From an uncultured Salinisphaerales bacterium (lineage in GTDB: Bacteria > Pseudomonadota > Gammaproteobacteria > Nevskiales > OUC007), in assembly GCA_937896565.1 (NCBI GenBank), contig CALBOV010000247.1, forward strand, positions 1 through 44,641: a stretch of DNA of 44,641 nucleotides, given 5' to 3'. Each line of letters begins with the position of its first letter. Positions within the stretch are counted from its first letter, which is position 1. The notes beneath the pieces are model-generated. The model made no database searches, had not been told where the DNA came from, and saw only the letters and a list, made by a program, of their open reading frames with translations. The position numbers and the translations under genes are program-made. Shown here piece after piece: positions 1 through 9,133 of this stretch.

Positions 1-279
1 CCCGCGGCTGAAGATGCGGCGAGTGCGGATGCCGGGACCGGGCAGGCGGCGGCGCAACGTGCCTACATCGACCCCGAAACAGGGGAATTGACGGTTCCGC
101 CCACCGATCAGAAATCCGACGCCGCCGAGCGCGACCGTTCATCACCCAAATATTCGTTCGAGACTCGCCCGGATGGCGTGACCGTCATGCGGCCCAAGAA
201 TCCGACAAGCCGCACGCTGAATGCGGAGAAGGCCGAAGACGGGTCGCTGGAGTACGAGGAGACGGCCAATGACGACTAG
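1..279 (+). CDS. Hypothetical protein, C-terminal fragment (start lies outside window)
   Basis: Frame 1 is open from base 1 (PAAEDAASADAGTGQAAAQRAYIDPETGELTVPPTDQ...ETANDD*) and overlaps the start of the next CDS. Confidence 0.65.
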   Translation, partial: PAAEDAASADAGTGQAAAQRAYIDPETGELTVPPTDQKSDAAERDRSSPKYSFETRPDGVTVMRPKNPTSRTLNAEKAEDGSLEYEETANDD

Positions 280-2383
280 GTTGTTTGTTGCGGCCGCGGC
301 TCTCGTCGCGACCGGCGTCTTGCATGCCGCCACCATTACCATCGTTCCGACCGACCCGGCGGGCGAAGGCTTCAATGACCCGAGGCCGTTTACGTCCGTC
401 GGCGGAAACAACGCGACAACGCTCGGCGAGGCTCGCCTCAATGTGTTTCGAGCCGCGGCGGAACAGTGGGGGGCGCTGCTGCAAAGCGATGTCGAGATCA
501 TCGTTGAGGCCAATTTCGAGCCGTTTCCGGATGAGGACTGCGACTCGAATTCCGGAACGCTGGGTGCGGCGGGCCCCAACGGTTTTCTCGCCGATTTTCC
601 CAATGCGCCGGTTGCCGACACGTTTTACCCGATAGCACTGGCGAACGCACTGGCGGGAAGTGATCTGGATCCGGGAGTTGCCGACATTTCCGCGCAATTC
701 AATGGCGCGGTGGATACCGACCCGAACTGCCTGAGCGGCACGCAGTTCTACTACGGCTTCGATCACAACGCCCAGGGCGATCTGGATTTCTACAACGTCG
801 TGATGCACGAGTTCGGTCACGGGCTTGGCTTCTTCTCCGGGATTGACGAGGACGGTGCCAACCTGGCCGATCCGCAGTTTCTCGCGTTTGACCGGCTCGT
901 GTTCGACAACTCACAGAATCGTTACTGGGATGACATGGACCAGGCCCAGCGCGGACAGTCCATCGTCAACGATCGCGGCGTCGGCTTTGACGGGACCCAG
1001 TCCATCGCCGGCGCCACGGGCCAGGGCCTGAATGTCGGCAACGGCGCCGATGCGGCGGGCCGCCCGCTGCTGTTCACGCCGGATCCCTTCGATACCGGCT
1101 CCAGCGGCAGTCACTGGGACACGCAGGCCACGCCCAGTCTGCTGATGGAGCCATTCGCCTCCTCCGACGTGGCGAGCAACGCCGGCGTGGACATGACCAC
1201 CTGCCTGTTCGATGACATCGGCTGGACGCTGGCCGCGGGCGTCGGCTGCCCGGATGCTCACGCCGCGGACACGCCTCCGGAGATCAGCGCGATCTCCGAC
1301 CAGGTCATTCAGTCCGGACAGTCCACTGGCGCGGTGAATTTCACCGTGACCGACAATTCGCGCTCCACGCCGGACAGCATGCTGACCTTGTCCGCGCTGA
1401 CCGACAATCCGGCGTTGGTGCCGGTTCAGAATGTCGTCTTCACGGGCAATACCGGCGCTCGCGCCGTCGAGGTGACGCCGGACGGTGTGAATGCTGGTCG
1501 CGCGGATATAACAGTGATTGTCTCGGATGGGTTGTTTACTGCACGAACCTCTTTCGAAGCGGAGGTCATCGGTGCGAATGGCGATCGCCCGCCTCGGGCC
1601 CAGACCGATGGATTCAGCGTGCTGTCCACGGCCACGCTGAGCGGGAACGTGCTGGTCGACAACGGATCGGGCGCCGATTCCGATGCCGACGGTGATTCGC
1701 TGACCGTGGTTGCCCTGGAGGGCGCCGCCGGCAACGTCGGGACATCCGTGACGACGCCCGGTGGTTCGGCCCTGCAAGTCGACGGCAACGGCGCGCTGGC
1801 CTACACCCCTGGAGGCGATATCGCCGACCTGCCGCCGTCCCAGCAGCAGACGGAGGAGTTCAGCTACACCATCAGCGATGGTCAGGGCGGGACCGATGTC
1901 GGCACCATCAGGATCATCGTGACCGGAGACCCTGGAACGGACCTGCACGCCGACAGGCGACAGGGCGCCACCGACATCGATGTCGGGGCCACGGTGTCCA
2001 CGACCGAGGGGACGATCAACACCTCCGGCGACCTGGATTACTTCGAGTTCTTCCTGTCCGAGCGCTCTGATGTCCGCCTGGAGACCACTGGCGACACGGA
2101 TACCTATGGCACCTTGCTGGACAGCTTCGGTGTGCTGATCACCGAGAACGACGACATCGTGCTGGGTGTCGAGCGCAACTTCCGCATTGAAACCACGCTG
2201 GATCGGGGTACGTACTACCTGGAGATCAGGGGCTTCGATCAGTCCGTGACGGGCGCGTATGTGCTGGAGGCACAGGCCACCCCGAACACCTCCGGCGGCG
2301 GTGGTTCCGATGGTGGCGGTTCCGGTGCCTGGACGTTGGCTCTGCTCCCGCTTATCTTCGGCGTGCGGCGACGACGCAGGTGA
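269..2383 (+). CDS. Secreted zinc-metalloprotease-like protein (HEFGHGLGF) with Ig-like/tandem-95-like repeats, pre-peptidase C-terminal-like domain and a GlyGly-CTERM-type sorting tail
   Basis: Signal peptide MTTRLFVAAAALVATGVLHA; VMHEFGHGLGFFSG; DLDYFEFFLSERSDVRLET...GTYYLEIRG (PPC-like); C-terminus GGGGSDGGGSGAWTLALLPLIFGVRRRRR. ORF track starts at 221, but ATG 269 fits the signal peptide. Confidence 0.8.
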   Translation: MTTRLFVAAAALVATGVLHAATITIVPTDPAGEGFNDPRPFTSVGGNNATTLGEARLNVFRAAAEQWGALLQSDVEIIVEANFEPFPDEDCDSNSGTLGAAGPNGFLADFPNAPVADTFYPIALANALAGSDLDPGVADISAQFNGAVDTDPNCLSGTQFYYGFDHNAQGDLDFYNVVMHEFGHGLGFFSGIDEDGANLADPQFLAFDRLVFDNSQNRYWDDMDQAQRGQSIVNDRGVGFDGTQSIAGATGQGLNVGNGADAAGRPLLFTPDPFDTGSSGSHWDTQATPSLLMEPFASSDVASNAGVDMTTCLFDDIGWTLAAGVGCPDAHAADTPPEISAISDQVIQSGQSTGAVNFTVTDNSRSTPDSMLTLSALTDNPALVPVQNVVFTGNTGARAVEVTPDGVNAGRADITVIVSDGLFTARTSFEAEVIGANGDRPPRAQTDGFSVLSTATLSGNVLVDNGSGADSDADGDSLTVVALEGAAGNVGTSVTTPGGSALQVDGNGALAYTPGGDIADLPPSQQQTEEFSYTISDGQGGTDVGTIRIIVTGDPGTDLHADRRQGATDIDVGATVSTTEGTINTSGDLDYFEFFLSERSDVRLETTGDTDTYGTLLDSFGVLITENDDIVLGVERNFRIETTLDRGTYYLEIRGFDQSVTGAYVLEAQATPNTSGGGGSDGGGSGAWTLALLPLIFGVRRRRR

Positions 2384-2437
2384 TTGTGCCCGGGCCGCGA
2401 CTGGAGACCGTGTGCGAACGGAGGATAGACGCAGCCC

Positions 2438-3256
2438 ATGGCGATTAGCCAATGGTTGGCCGACCATCTGGTCGGCCCGGACACTCGCGAAACCGTTGAC
2501 CGGTTCGAGAAGACGCTCGGGTCGTTCGGATTCGATCCGTGGGGTTACAACCGTTCGACGGCCGCGCTGACGCTGGCTGGCGCAGGCTGGCTATACGATC
2601 ACTATTTTCGCGTGACCGCCGAGGGGCTGGAGAACATCCCCGCGAGTGGCCGCGTGATGATGGTGCCGAACCACAGTGGCCAGTTGCCGCTGGACGGCGT
2701 CATGCTCGGCGTGGCGATGGCCCGCAATCCCGCGGGCCCGCGGGCACCCCGGGCGATGATCGAGCGCTTCTTCCCGACGGTGCCGTTCCTGGGCAACTTC
2801 ATGAACGGGCTGGGCGCGGTGGTCGGTGACCCCGTCAACTGCGGTGCGATGCTGGAGCACGAGGAGGCGATCATCGTGTTTCCGGAAGGCATCCGCGGCT
2901 CCGGGAAGGTCTGGCACAAGCGCTACCAGCTGCAACGTTTCGGTGCCGGCTTCATGCACCTGGCGATGCGCTATCGCACGCCCATCGTTCCTGTTGGCAT
3001 TGTCGGGTGCGAGGAGACCATGCCGTCGTTTTCCGATCTCAAGCCCATCGCCCATCGGCTGGGTCTGCCGTACATCCCGCTCGGTCCGCTGTTCCCGCTG
3101 CCCGCCCGCGTCAGCCTGCATATCGGCAAGCCGATGGTGTTCGAAGACAACTGCGAACACGAGTACGACATCGAGCCCAGGATCGAGCAGGTCAAGGCAG
3201 CGATTCACGAGCTGATCCAGCGGGGGCTGAGCCAGCGGACGTCGATCTACCGATGA
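2438..3256 (+). CDS. PlsC-like 1-acyl-sn-glycerol-3-phosphate acyltransferase family protein
   Basis: NHSGQLPLDG and FPEGIRGSGK motifs. Confidence 0.85.
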   Translation: MAISQWLADHLVGPDTRETVDRFEKTLGSFGFDPWGYNRSTAALTLAGAGWLYDHYFRVTAEGLENIPASGRVMMVPNHSGQLPLDGVMLGVAMARNPAGPRAPRAMIERFFPTVPFLGNFMNGLGAVVGDPVNCGAMLEHEEAIIVFPEGIRGSGKVWHKRYQLQRFGAGFMHLAMRYRTPIVPVGIVGCEETMPSFSDLKPIAHRLGLPYIPLGPLFPLPARVSLHIGKPMVFEDNCEHEYDIEPRIEQVKAAIHELIQRGLSQRTSIYR

Positions 3257-4215
3257 GTCCGTCGCGCATCAAGCCCAAGACGATCCTGGTCACCGGCGCC
3301 GGTGGTTCGCTGGGCCGGCGCGTGATGGCGCGCCTGATGGACCGCCATCAGGTCATCGCCGTGGATTTTCGCCATGCGGTTCACACCGATGCGCATATTC
3401 CGAGCTATCAGGTGGATCTGCGCAAGCGCCGGTTCGAGGACATCTTCCGGGATCACGCCATCGACGGGGTGATCCACCTCGGTCGCATCCTGACCAACGA
3501 GTACAGCCGGTTCCGTCGCTACAACGACAACGTGCTGGGTACACGCCGCCTGTTCGACCTGGCGGAGAAGTACAACGTGGGCAAGGTCGTCGTGCATTCC
3601 ACGCACTTCGTCTACGGGGCGGATGCCTACAACCCGGCGCCGCTGCGCGAGACGGCGCCGCTCAAGGCCAGCGAACTGACCATGGACCTGGTCGACGCGG
3701 TGGAACTCGAAAACCTCGCCCAGATCTACCTTTGGCGGAGCCCCAAGCTGCACATCACGATTCTCCGGCCGTGCAACATCGTGGGTCCGGGCGTGCGCAA
3801 TTCCATGTCGAGACTGCTGTCGCGACGGCTTGCGCCGGCCCTGATCGGCTTTTCTCCGATCATGCAGTTTCTGCATGTCGAGGACATGGCCGACGCAGTC
3901 GTGGCGGCCTTCGAGCGGAGGGGCAAGGGCGTCTTCAACGTCGCACCGAGCGACTGGGTCGCCTATCAGGACTTTCTGCGGGCCTGCGACTGCCGCATCC
4001 TGCCACTGCCGTCGCTGCCCCCCTCCCTGCCCCGGCGCATCGCGGAAAGCATGGGCTGGAGCTCCTTCCCGCCCTACCTGATCAACTTCTTCAAGTATCC
4101 GGTCGTGCTCGACGGCAGCGCGTTCGCCAGCGCCTACCGCTGGCAGCCGCAGTATTCGCTGGCGGATATCAGCGCCTACTACCGCTCCAAGAAGCATCGC
4201 CCGGTGGACGCGTAG
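3253..4215 (+). CDS. NAD-dependent epimerase/dehydratase (extended SDR) family protein
   Basis: TILVTGAGGSLGRRV Rossmann motif; ATGA overlap with the upstream acyltransferase; start at ATG 3253. Confidence 0.85.
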   Translation: MSPSRIKPKTILVTGAGGSLGRRVMARLMDRHQVIAVDFRHAVHTDAHIPSYQVDLRKRRFEDIFRDHAIDGVIHLGRILTNEYSRFRRYNDNVLGTRRLFDLAEKYNVGKVVVHSTHFVYGADAYNPAPLRETAPLKASELTMDLVDAVELENLAQIYLWRSPKLHITILRPCNIVGPGVRNSMSRLLSRRLAPALIGFSPIMQFLHVEDMADAVVAAFERRGKGVFNVAPSDWVAYQDFLRACDCRILPLPSLPPSLPRRIAESMGWSSFPPYLINFFKYPVVLDGSAFASAYRWQPQYSLADISAYYRSKKHRPVDA

Positions 4216-4217
4216 AC

Positions 4218-5210
4218 GTGCGCGGGCGCCGGGGTTTGCATGGTTGCGGTGGTCTCGCGCTGGCTTGCGTGGCCGGCATCTGGCTGACGGGATGCGTGGA
4301 TGACTGGCTGGGGCATCCCGGACGTGCGTCGCAGACGCCCCGGGCCGCCGACTGGGCCATGAGCGAACCCGCCAGGGAGCTGCTCGCCGAGACCTTCGCC
4401 GACATGCCGGATCACATTGTCGACCATGGCGCCTACCTCGTGCGTCGGCAGCCCGATTCGGGCTGGTTCGCCAGGCTTCGGGCCGCCATCTGGGCGGACG
4501 CGACCGGCGTGAGCGATTCGACGCGATGGCGGCCCGCCTACGTGGATCGACTGCGGGCGCTGACCGATCTGCCGTCTCGCGACATCGAACTGGTGGTGTT
4601 GACCGAGCAAACCGATGACAGCGCGGGATGGCCGGCGCGGTGGATACCGGTGGCGCAGGGCCCCGTCGGCAAGGACCGATGGATTCATGGCCTGACGCTC
4701 GCCGGCGGCGATCCGGAGCCGGACCGGTTGTGGATCGATCTGACCCCGCTGGAGGATCCGGGGCCGGCGCTGAAGCTCGCGGCATCGCACGCCGCAGCCG
4801 GACAGATGGTGTTCCTGCTGGGCTGTCTGCGGGCCGATGTCGAGCGCTGGCAGGCCTGTCTGCGCACGTTACGCGCCTCGGAGCAGCAGGAACGCCTGTA
4901 CATCCTGGTCGACGGTCTTGGGCGTCCTGACACCGTATCGGCCCTGCTCAACGGCCTGTTGCAGCAGGTCGACCTGTTCGATCGGTTGCGCTACGCCAGC
5001 GCCTACCCCTATCCGGCGATCAACACCAACATCTGGCTGGACGAACTGGTCTGGGCCGGCTTCATCGAGCGGGATGATGTGGCGCCGCTGCGCGAGCTGT
5101 ACGCCTACAACCCCTGGCTGTTCGATCTCGCGCTCAAGCGGCGGCTGCGGCTGCCCGGCACCGAGATCGCGCTGACGCCCGAGGTATTCGGTCCGGTCAC
5201 CGGCGAGTAG
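4218..5210 (+). CDS. Putative lipoprotein of unknown function
   Basis: GTG start 2 nt after the previous stop; N-terminus ...GLALACVAGIWLTGC gives a lipobox (LTGC); frame open to 5210. Confidence 0.65.
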   Translation: MRGRRGLHGCGGLALACVAGIWLTGCVDDWLGHPGRASQTPRAADWAMSEPARELLAETFADMPDHIVDHGAYLVRRQPDSGWFARLRAAIWADATGVSDSTRWRPAYVDRLRALTDLPSRDIELVVLTEQTDDSAGWPARWIPVAQGPVGKDRWIHGLTLAGGDPEPDRLWIDLTPLEDPGPALKLAASHAAAGQMVFLLGCLRADVERWQACLRTLRASEQQERLYILVDGLGRPDTVSALLNGLLQQVDLFDRLRYASAYPYPAINTNIWLDELVWAGFIERDDVAPLRELYAYNPWLFDLALKRRLRLPGTEIALTPEVFGPVTGE

Positions 5211-5229
5211 GACCGTATCGGCGCGGTGG

Positions 5230-6009
5230 TCAGCCGCAATTCGGTCGCTTGCCGGCGCGTTTGGCCTGTTCGTACAGCGGCATCGCGACCTGCAGGCGCT
5301 TGGACAGGTCGCTGATGCGGGTCTGGTGCGAGGGGTGCGTGGAGAGAAACTCGGGCGGATTGCCGCCACCTGACTTGCCCATGTTCTGCCACAGCGGGAT
5401 GCTCGCGCGCGGGTCGAACCCGGCCTTGGCCATCAGGTCCAGTCCCAGCAGGTCGGCCTCGGATTCCTGGGTTCGCGAGAACGGCAGCAGCACGCCGACC
5501 TGAGCGCCGAGTCCGAGCAGGCCGAAGAGCTGCTGCTTGGCCGGCGTGGGTTCCCCCGCCGCCACCTGGGCGAGCTGCAGGCCGGCGCTGGCGATGTAGC
5601 TGGTCGACACGCGCTCATTGGCGTGATTGGCGAGCACGTGCGCCACTTCGTGACCGATGACGGTGGCGAGCTGGTCCTGGTTCTCGGCGATGTCGAGCAG
5701 CCCCGTGTGCACGCCGATCTTGCCGCCGGGCAACGCGAAGGCGTTGGCCGAGTCATCCTTGAATACCTGTACTTCCCAGGGGCGCTGGTCCGGCAGCTCG
5801 GCCGTGATCGCCCGGGCAACACAGGTCACATAGCCGTTGGTCCGGCTCGATGTTTCCAGCGGCTGCTCTTGTTTCATGTCCTGGAACGCGGCGGCGCCCA
5901 TTTCCGCCATCTGCGACTCCGGAAACAGCTGGAGTTGCGAGCGCCCCAGCGGCGAGGTGGCGCAGGCGGTGATCAGGGCGGTCAGGGTCAGGATGAGCAG
6001 GCGCTGCAT
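5230..6009 (-). CDS. M48 family metallopeptidase, lipoprotein
   Basis: MQRLLILTLTALITACATS lipobox; VIGHEVAHVLANHANERVS (HEXXH); ESEADLLGLDLMAKAGFDP. Confidence 0.9.
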   Translation of the reverse strand: MQRLLILTLTALITACATSPLGRSQLQLFPESQMAEMGAAAFQDMKQEQPLETSSRTNGYVTCVARAITAELPDQRPWEVQVFKDDSANAFALPGGKIGVHTGLLDIAENQDQLATVIGHEVAHVLANHANERVSTSYIASAGLQLAQVAAGEPTPAKQQLFGLLGLGAQVGVLLPFSRTQESEADLLGLDLMAKAGFDPRASIPLWQNMGKSGGGNPPEFLSTHPSHQTRISDLSKRLQVAMPLYEQAKRAGKRPNCG

Positions 6010-6147
6010 GGGACGTGACTCCGAAAGATGAACCGGCATTATCGCTCAGACCACGTCGGGCGGTTTCCGCTCCCCGCCGCCGACGGATTGTGGGCGGTGG
6101 GACGGCCTGTCAGGCTGGCCGGCTTCAACGGTCGAAGGAGTGGTCGC

Positions 6148-6462
6148 ATGCATGTCAGTGTTGAAATCTGCCTGGTCCCGATCGGCGTCGGAGTGTCCGT
6201 GTCACCCTACGTCGCCACCTGCCAGCGTGTGCTGCGGCAGGCGGGGCTGGATCCGCAGATGCACGCCTATGGCACCAACGTGGAAGGGGACTGGGACGTG
6301 GTGATGAACGCGCTCAAGGCCTGTCACGAGGCCGTGCACGACGAGGGTGCGCCAAGGATATTCACGACGCTGAAGGTCGGCACCCGAACCGACCGGCCCC
6401 AGACCCTGGCCGACAAGATTCACAGCGTTCAGTCCAGGCTTGCGTCCACACCCGACGCGTAG
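6148..6462 (+). CDS. MTH1187 / thiamine-binding family protein
   Basis: MHVSVEICLVPIGVGVSVSPYVATCQRVL...MHAYGTNVEGDWDVVMNALKACHE...KVGTRTDR. Confidence 0.8.
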   Translation: MHVSVEICLVPIGVGVSVSPYVATCQRVLRQAGLDPQMHAYGTNVEGDWDVVMNALKACHEAVHDEGAPRIFTTLKVGTRTDRPQTLADKIHSVQSRLASTPDA

Positions 6463-6465
6463 GAT

Positions 6466-6481
6466 CATACCAATCGGTATG
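6466..6481. promoter_or_regulatory. TetR-type operator-like inverted repeat CATACC-AATC-GGTATG
   Basis: Perfect 6-bp arms with 4-nt spacer, 15 bp before ATG 6496. Confidence 0.5.
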
Positions 6482-6495
6482 TAAAGGGGTGCGTG

Positions 6496-7863
6496 ATGCG
6501 ATCAACCATCGCAGCCATGGTCGTGGCGTCGTCGGTCTGGGGAGTGGCGAGCGCCGCGGATGGAGACATCTACACCACACTGGAGCTGGAGCTTCGCGAA
6601 TTTCCACAGGAACCCGAGCTCCCCGAGCGGCCCGACCGGCAAAGCTCAACCGCGCTGACGGTGGAATTCTTCCGGGAGTGGAATCGCGGTGACCAGTTGC
6701 TGTCCGGTGTCATTTTCGGTCGCGTGGATTCCGATGACGATGAGCGTACGCATGCCGACATTCGCGAGCTGAGCTTCGTCCACGCCGCGCGTGACTACGA
6801 GGTTCGGCTGGGGATTCGCAAGGTGTTCTGGGGCGTGACCGAGTCACGCCATCTGGTTGACGTCATCAACCAGATCGACTTTGTCGAGGACATCGACAAC
6901 GAGGACAAGCTCGGCCAGCCGATGGTCAATGTCGCATGGATCTCGGATTTCGGAACCTGGGATCTGTTCTGGCTGCCGGTCTTTCGTGAGCGGACCTTCC
7001 CCGGCGAGGATGGCCGCCCCGCTTTTCCGCTGAACATCAACCAGAACGCCGCGCGCTACGACTCCCATCGCGGCGATGATCACGATGACTTTGCGTTCCG
7101 CTGGCGGCATACGCTGGGCTCGGTCGACATCGGGTTGAGCGCATTCAAGGGGACCGCGCGGGACCCGCGGCTGGTGCCCTGTCTGCGCCAGGGCAGCGGG
7201 TTCGACGGGACCGGGACGCAGGCCAATTGTGACCTGATGTCGGTGATCACCGATCCGATGCTGACCGGTCTGGCGCCGCTGGATGCGGTGCTGGTCATGC
7301 TGGCGCAGCAGGCCGGTCTGGCGCCCACCGACGAGGAGTTCGAGCAGGAGGTGCGCGCGTCGCTGGAGTTGATCCCGCATTACGACCAGATCGAGCAGTA
7401 CGCGCTGGATGCGCAGTGGATTCTGGGCGCCACCGCGCTGAAGCTGGAGGCGACCCGCCGTCGGCAGCTGGGTGAGTGGACGACGGCATTCGTGTCGGGT
7501 TTCGAGCACACGCTCTACGGCATCTTCGGTTCGTCAGTCGATCTCGGCCTGCTGTCCGAGTATCTCTACGACCAGCGATTCGCCGAGACTCAGGACCTGT
7601 TCGACCGCGAAGTCTTCGTGGGCACGCGTTTCGCTTTCAACGACGTGGCCGGTACCGCGATTCTCGCCGGAGCGATTCGCAGTCTCGATGAGACGACGGT
7701 GGGGTATCTGCTCGAGGCCGAGCGCCGCATCGGCTCGTCATTCAAGGTGTCATTGCAGGCCCGGGCGCTGAGCAACGTGCCCGATTCGGTTCCCGAGCAG
7801 TCGTTCAGCTCGGCGCTGGCGCAGGAAGACACCATCAGCCTCATCGTTCAGGCGTTCTTCTAG
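6496..7863 (+). CDS. Predicted outer-membrane beta-barrel protein of unknown function
   Basis: Signal peptide MRSTIAAMVVASSVWGVASA; barrel-like alternating pattern; terminal aromatic VQAFF*. Confidence 0.65.
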   Translation: MRSTIAAMVVASSVWGVASAADGDIYTTLELELREFPQEPELPERPDRQSSTALTVEFFREWNRGDQLLSGVIFGRVDSDDDERTHADIRELSFVHAARDYEVRLGIRKVFWGVTESRHLVDVINQIDFVEDIDNEDKLGQPMVNVAWISDFGTWDLFWLPVFRERTFPGEDGRPAFPLNINQNAARYDSHRGDDHDDFAFRWRHTLGSVDIGLSAFKGTARDPRLVPCLRQGSGFDGTGTQANCDLMSVITDPMLTGLAPLDAVLVMLAQQAGLAPTDEEFEQEVRASLELIPHYDQIEQYALDAQWILGATALKLEATRRRQLGEWTTAFVSGFEHTLYGIFGSSVDLGLLSEYLYDQRFAETQDLFDREVFVGTRFAFNDVAGTAILAGAIRSLDETTVGYLLEAERRIGSSFKVSLQARALSNVPDSVPEQSFSSALAQEDTISLIVQAFF

Positions 7864-7906
7864 GCTGAAACGGCGTTGCTCCGGCGATGATGCCGGCCGG
7901 GGCGGA

Positions 7907-8488
7907 TCAGGCCGAGGTCACGCCGTCGCGGTTGGGGGTGACCAGGATGCGCTGCGTGTCCTTGACCGACTTCGCCGACGTGACCTTGCGGTTGCGCTCG
8001 GCGAGCTGGCGGAACCAGAGCCGGATGGTTTCGTTCGGAATCTTCACGGCGTCGGTGTTGCGATCCGGATCGTTCCAGAGCAGATCCCAGGGCCCGCCCT
8101 GCTCGCGGGTGACCAGTGACAGGTCATACCCGGAGAGTTTGCCGTAGGCCTTCCAGGTTATGTTCAGCACGCGTCGCGTACTTTCATCGGCAGCCTGGGG
8201 GTGCGGTGTCAGTTCGATCATCTTGCCGGAGGCGGGGTCATTGCGGCGAACGACCAGTGGCTCGAGCACCCGCTTGGTTCCGCTGAGATGTTCTTGCAGG
8301 GTGGCGACGCGGGGGCCGTCCACCGTGGCGACGATATGACCATCCACCAGTGATTTGCCCACCATCGCCAGATGCCAGCCGTGGGCGCAATAGGTCAATT
8401 CATGCAGCTTCGGCGGGTTCAGATCACGCAATCGCTCACTGGCCGCCTGGGCGATGAAATAGTTGGCAACGGCAACGGCCTCAAGCAT
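7907..8488 (-). CDS. Panacea domain (SocA/DUF4065-like) protein
   Basis: MLEAVAVANYFIAQAASERLRDLNPPKLHELTYCAHGWHLAMVGKSLVDGHIVATVDGPRVATLQEHL; ATG at 8488 preferred over the longer spurious ORF extension to 9481. Confidence 0.75.
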   Translation of the reverse strand: MLEAVAVANYFIAQAASERLRDLNPPKLHELTYCAHGWHLAMVGKSLVDGHIVATVDGPRVATLQEHLSGTKRVLEPLVVRRNDPASGKMIELTPHPQAADESTRRVLNITWKAYGKLSGYDLSLVTREQGGPWDLLWNDPDRNTDAVKIPNETIRLWFRQLAERNRKVTSAKSVKDTQRILVTPNRDGVTSA

Positions 8489-8518
8489 TGCGCTCGGCTC
8501 GGTGGGGGGTACGGTCGA

Positions 8519-8533
8519 GCGTTCAGTGAACGC
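8519..8533. promoter_or_regulatory. 15-bp palindrome GCGTTCA-G-TGAACGC, operator-like
   Basis: Perfect 7-bp arms, about 31 bp upstream of the Panacea start (8488). Confidence 0.4.
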
Positions 8534-8653
8534 CAACCGGCGTCGTTTTGCAAGGACAACGGGCGCGGCCGGCTTTCGTATACTGCCCGCCGAAGAGAGT
8601 CGGGCATCGGGCCGCCCCCGGCCGGACTCCAGTTGACTGACCCGAGGAGCAGG

Positions 8654-9133
8654 ATGGACAAGCACATGACCAGGAAATCTCACCGACCCACACGGTCTCG
8701 TCATGGCCTTCGCGGGCTGCCTGCCCTGCTGGCGGCGCTGGTCTCGCTGGCCGCCTGTGCGACGCCGGTCGCCGACACGCCGGTCATCAGTCTGACGAGC
8801 ACGCCGTGGATGCTGGTGTCGCTGGCCGGTACCTCGATCGATACCCAGGCCCGTCCGGCAACCCTGGTGCTGGAGGCCGGCAACGAGCGGATCCATGGCC
8901 ACGCCGGTTGCAATCGTCTGTCCGGAAGCTATGCCCTCGACGAGGGGCAACTGGAATTCTCGCGTCTGATCACGACAAAAATGGCCTGCGCTCAGGGGAT
9001 GGAGCAGGAACAGGCCTTCATCGCGGCCCTGGCGGCGACGGCAACCTATCGATTGGAACAGGGGCGTCTGACGCTGCTCAACGCCGACGGCGATGTGCTG
9101 GCGGTGCTGATGGCCGAACCCAGCGTGGGTTAG
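8654..9133 (+). CDS. META (HslJ-like) domain lipoprotein
   Basis: Lipobox LAAC; TPWMLVSLAG...IHGHAGCNRLSGSY...LITTKMACAQGMEQEQAFIAAL. Confidence 0.85.
   Translation: MDKHMTRKSHRPTRSRHGLRGLPALLAALVSLAACATPVADTPVISLTSTPWMLVSLAGTSIDTQARPATLVLEAGNERIHGHAGCNRLSGSYALDEGQLEFSRLITTKMACAQGMEQEQAFIAALAATATYRLEQGRLTLLNADGDVLAVLMAEPSVG

Noticed and set aside
911-2467. 518-aa antisense ORF opposite the metalloprotease gene
   Set aside because: High GC produces long shadow ORFs; the sense strand has a signal peptide, domains and a sorting tail, while the antisense translation shows no domain.
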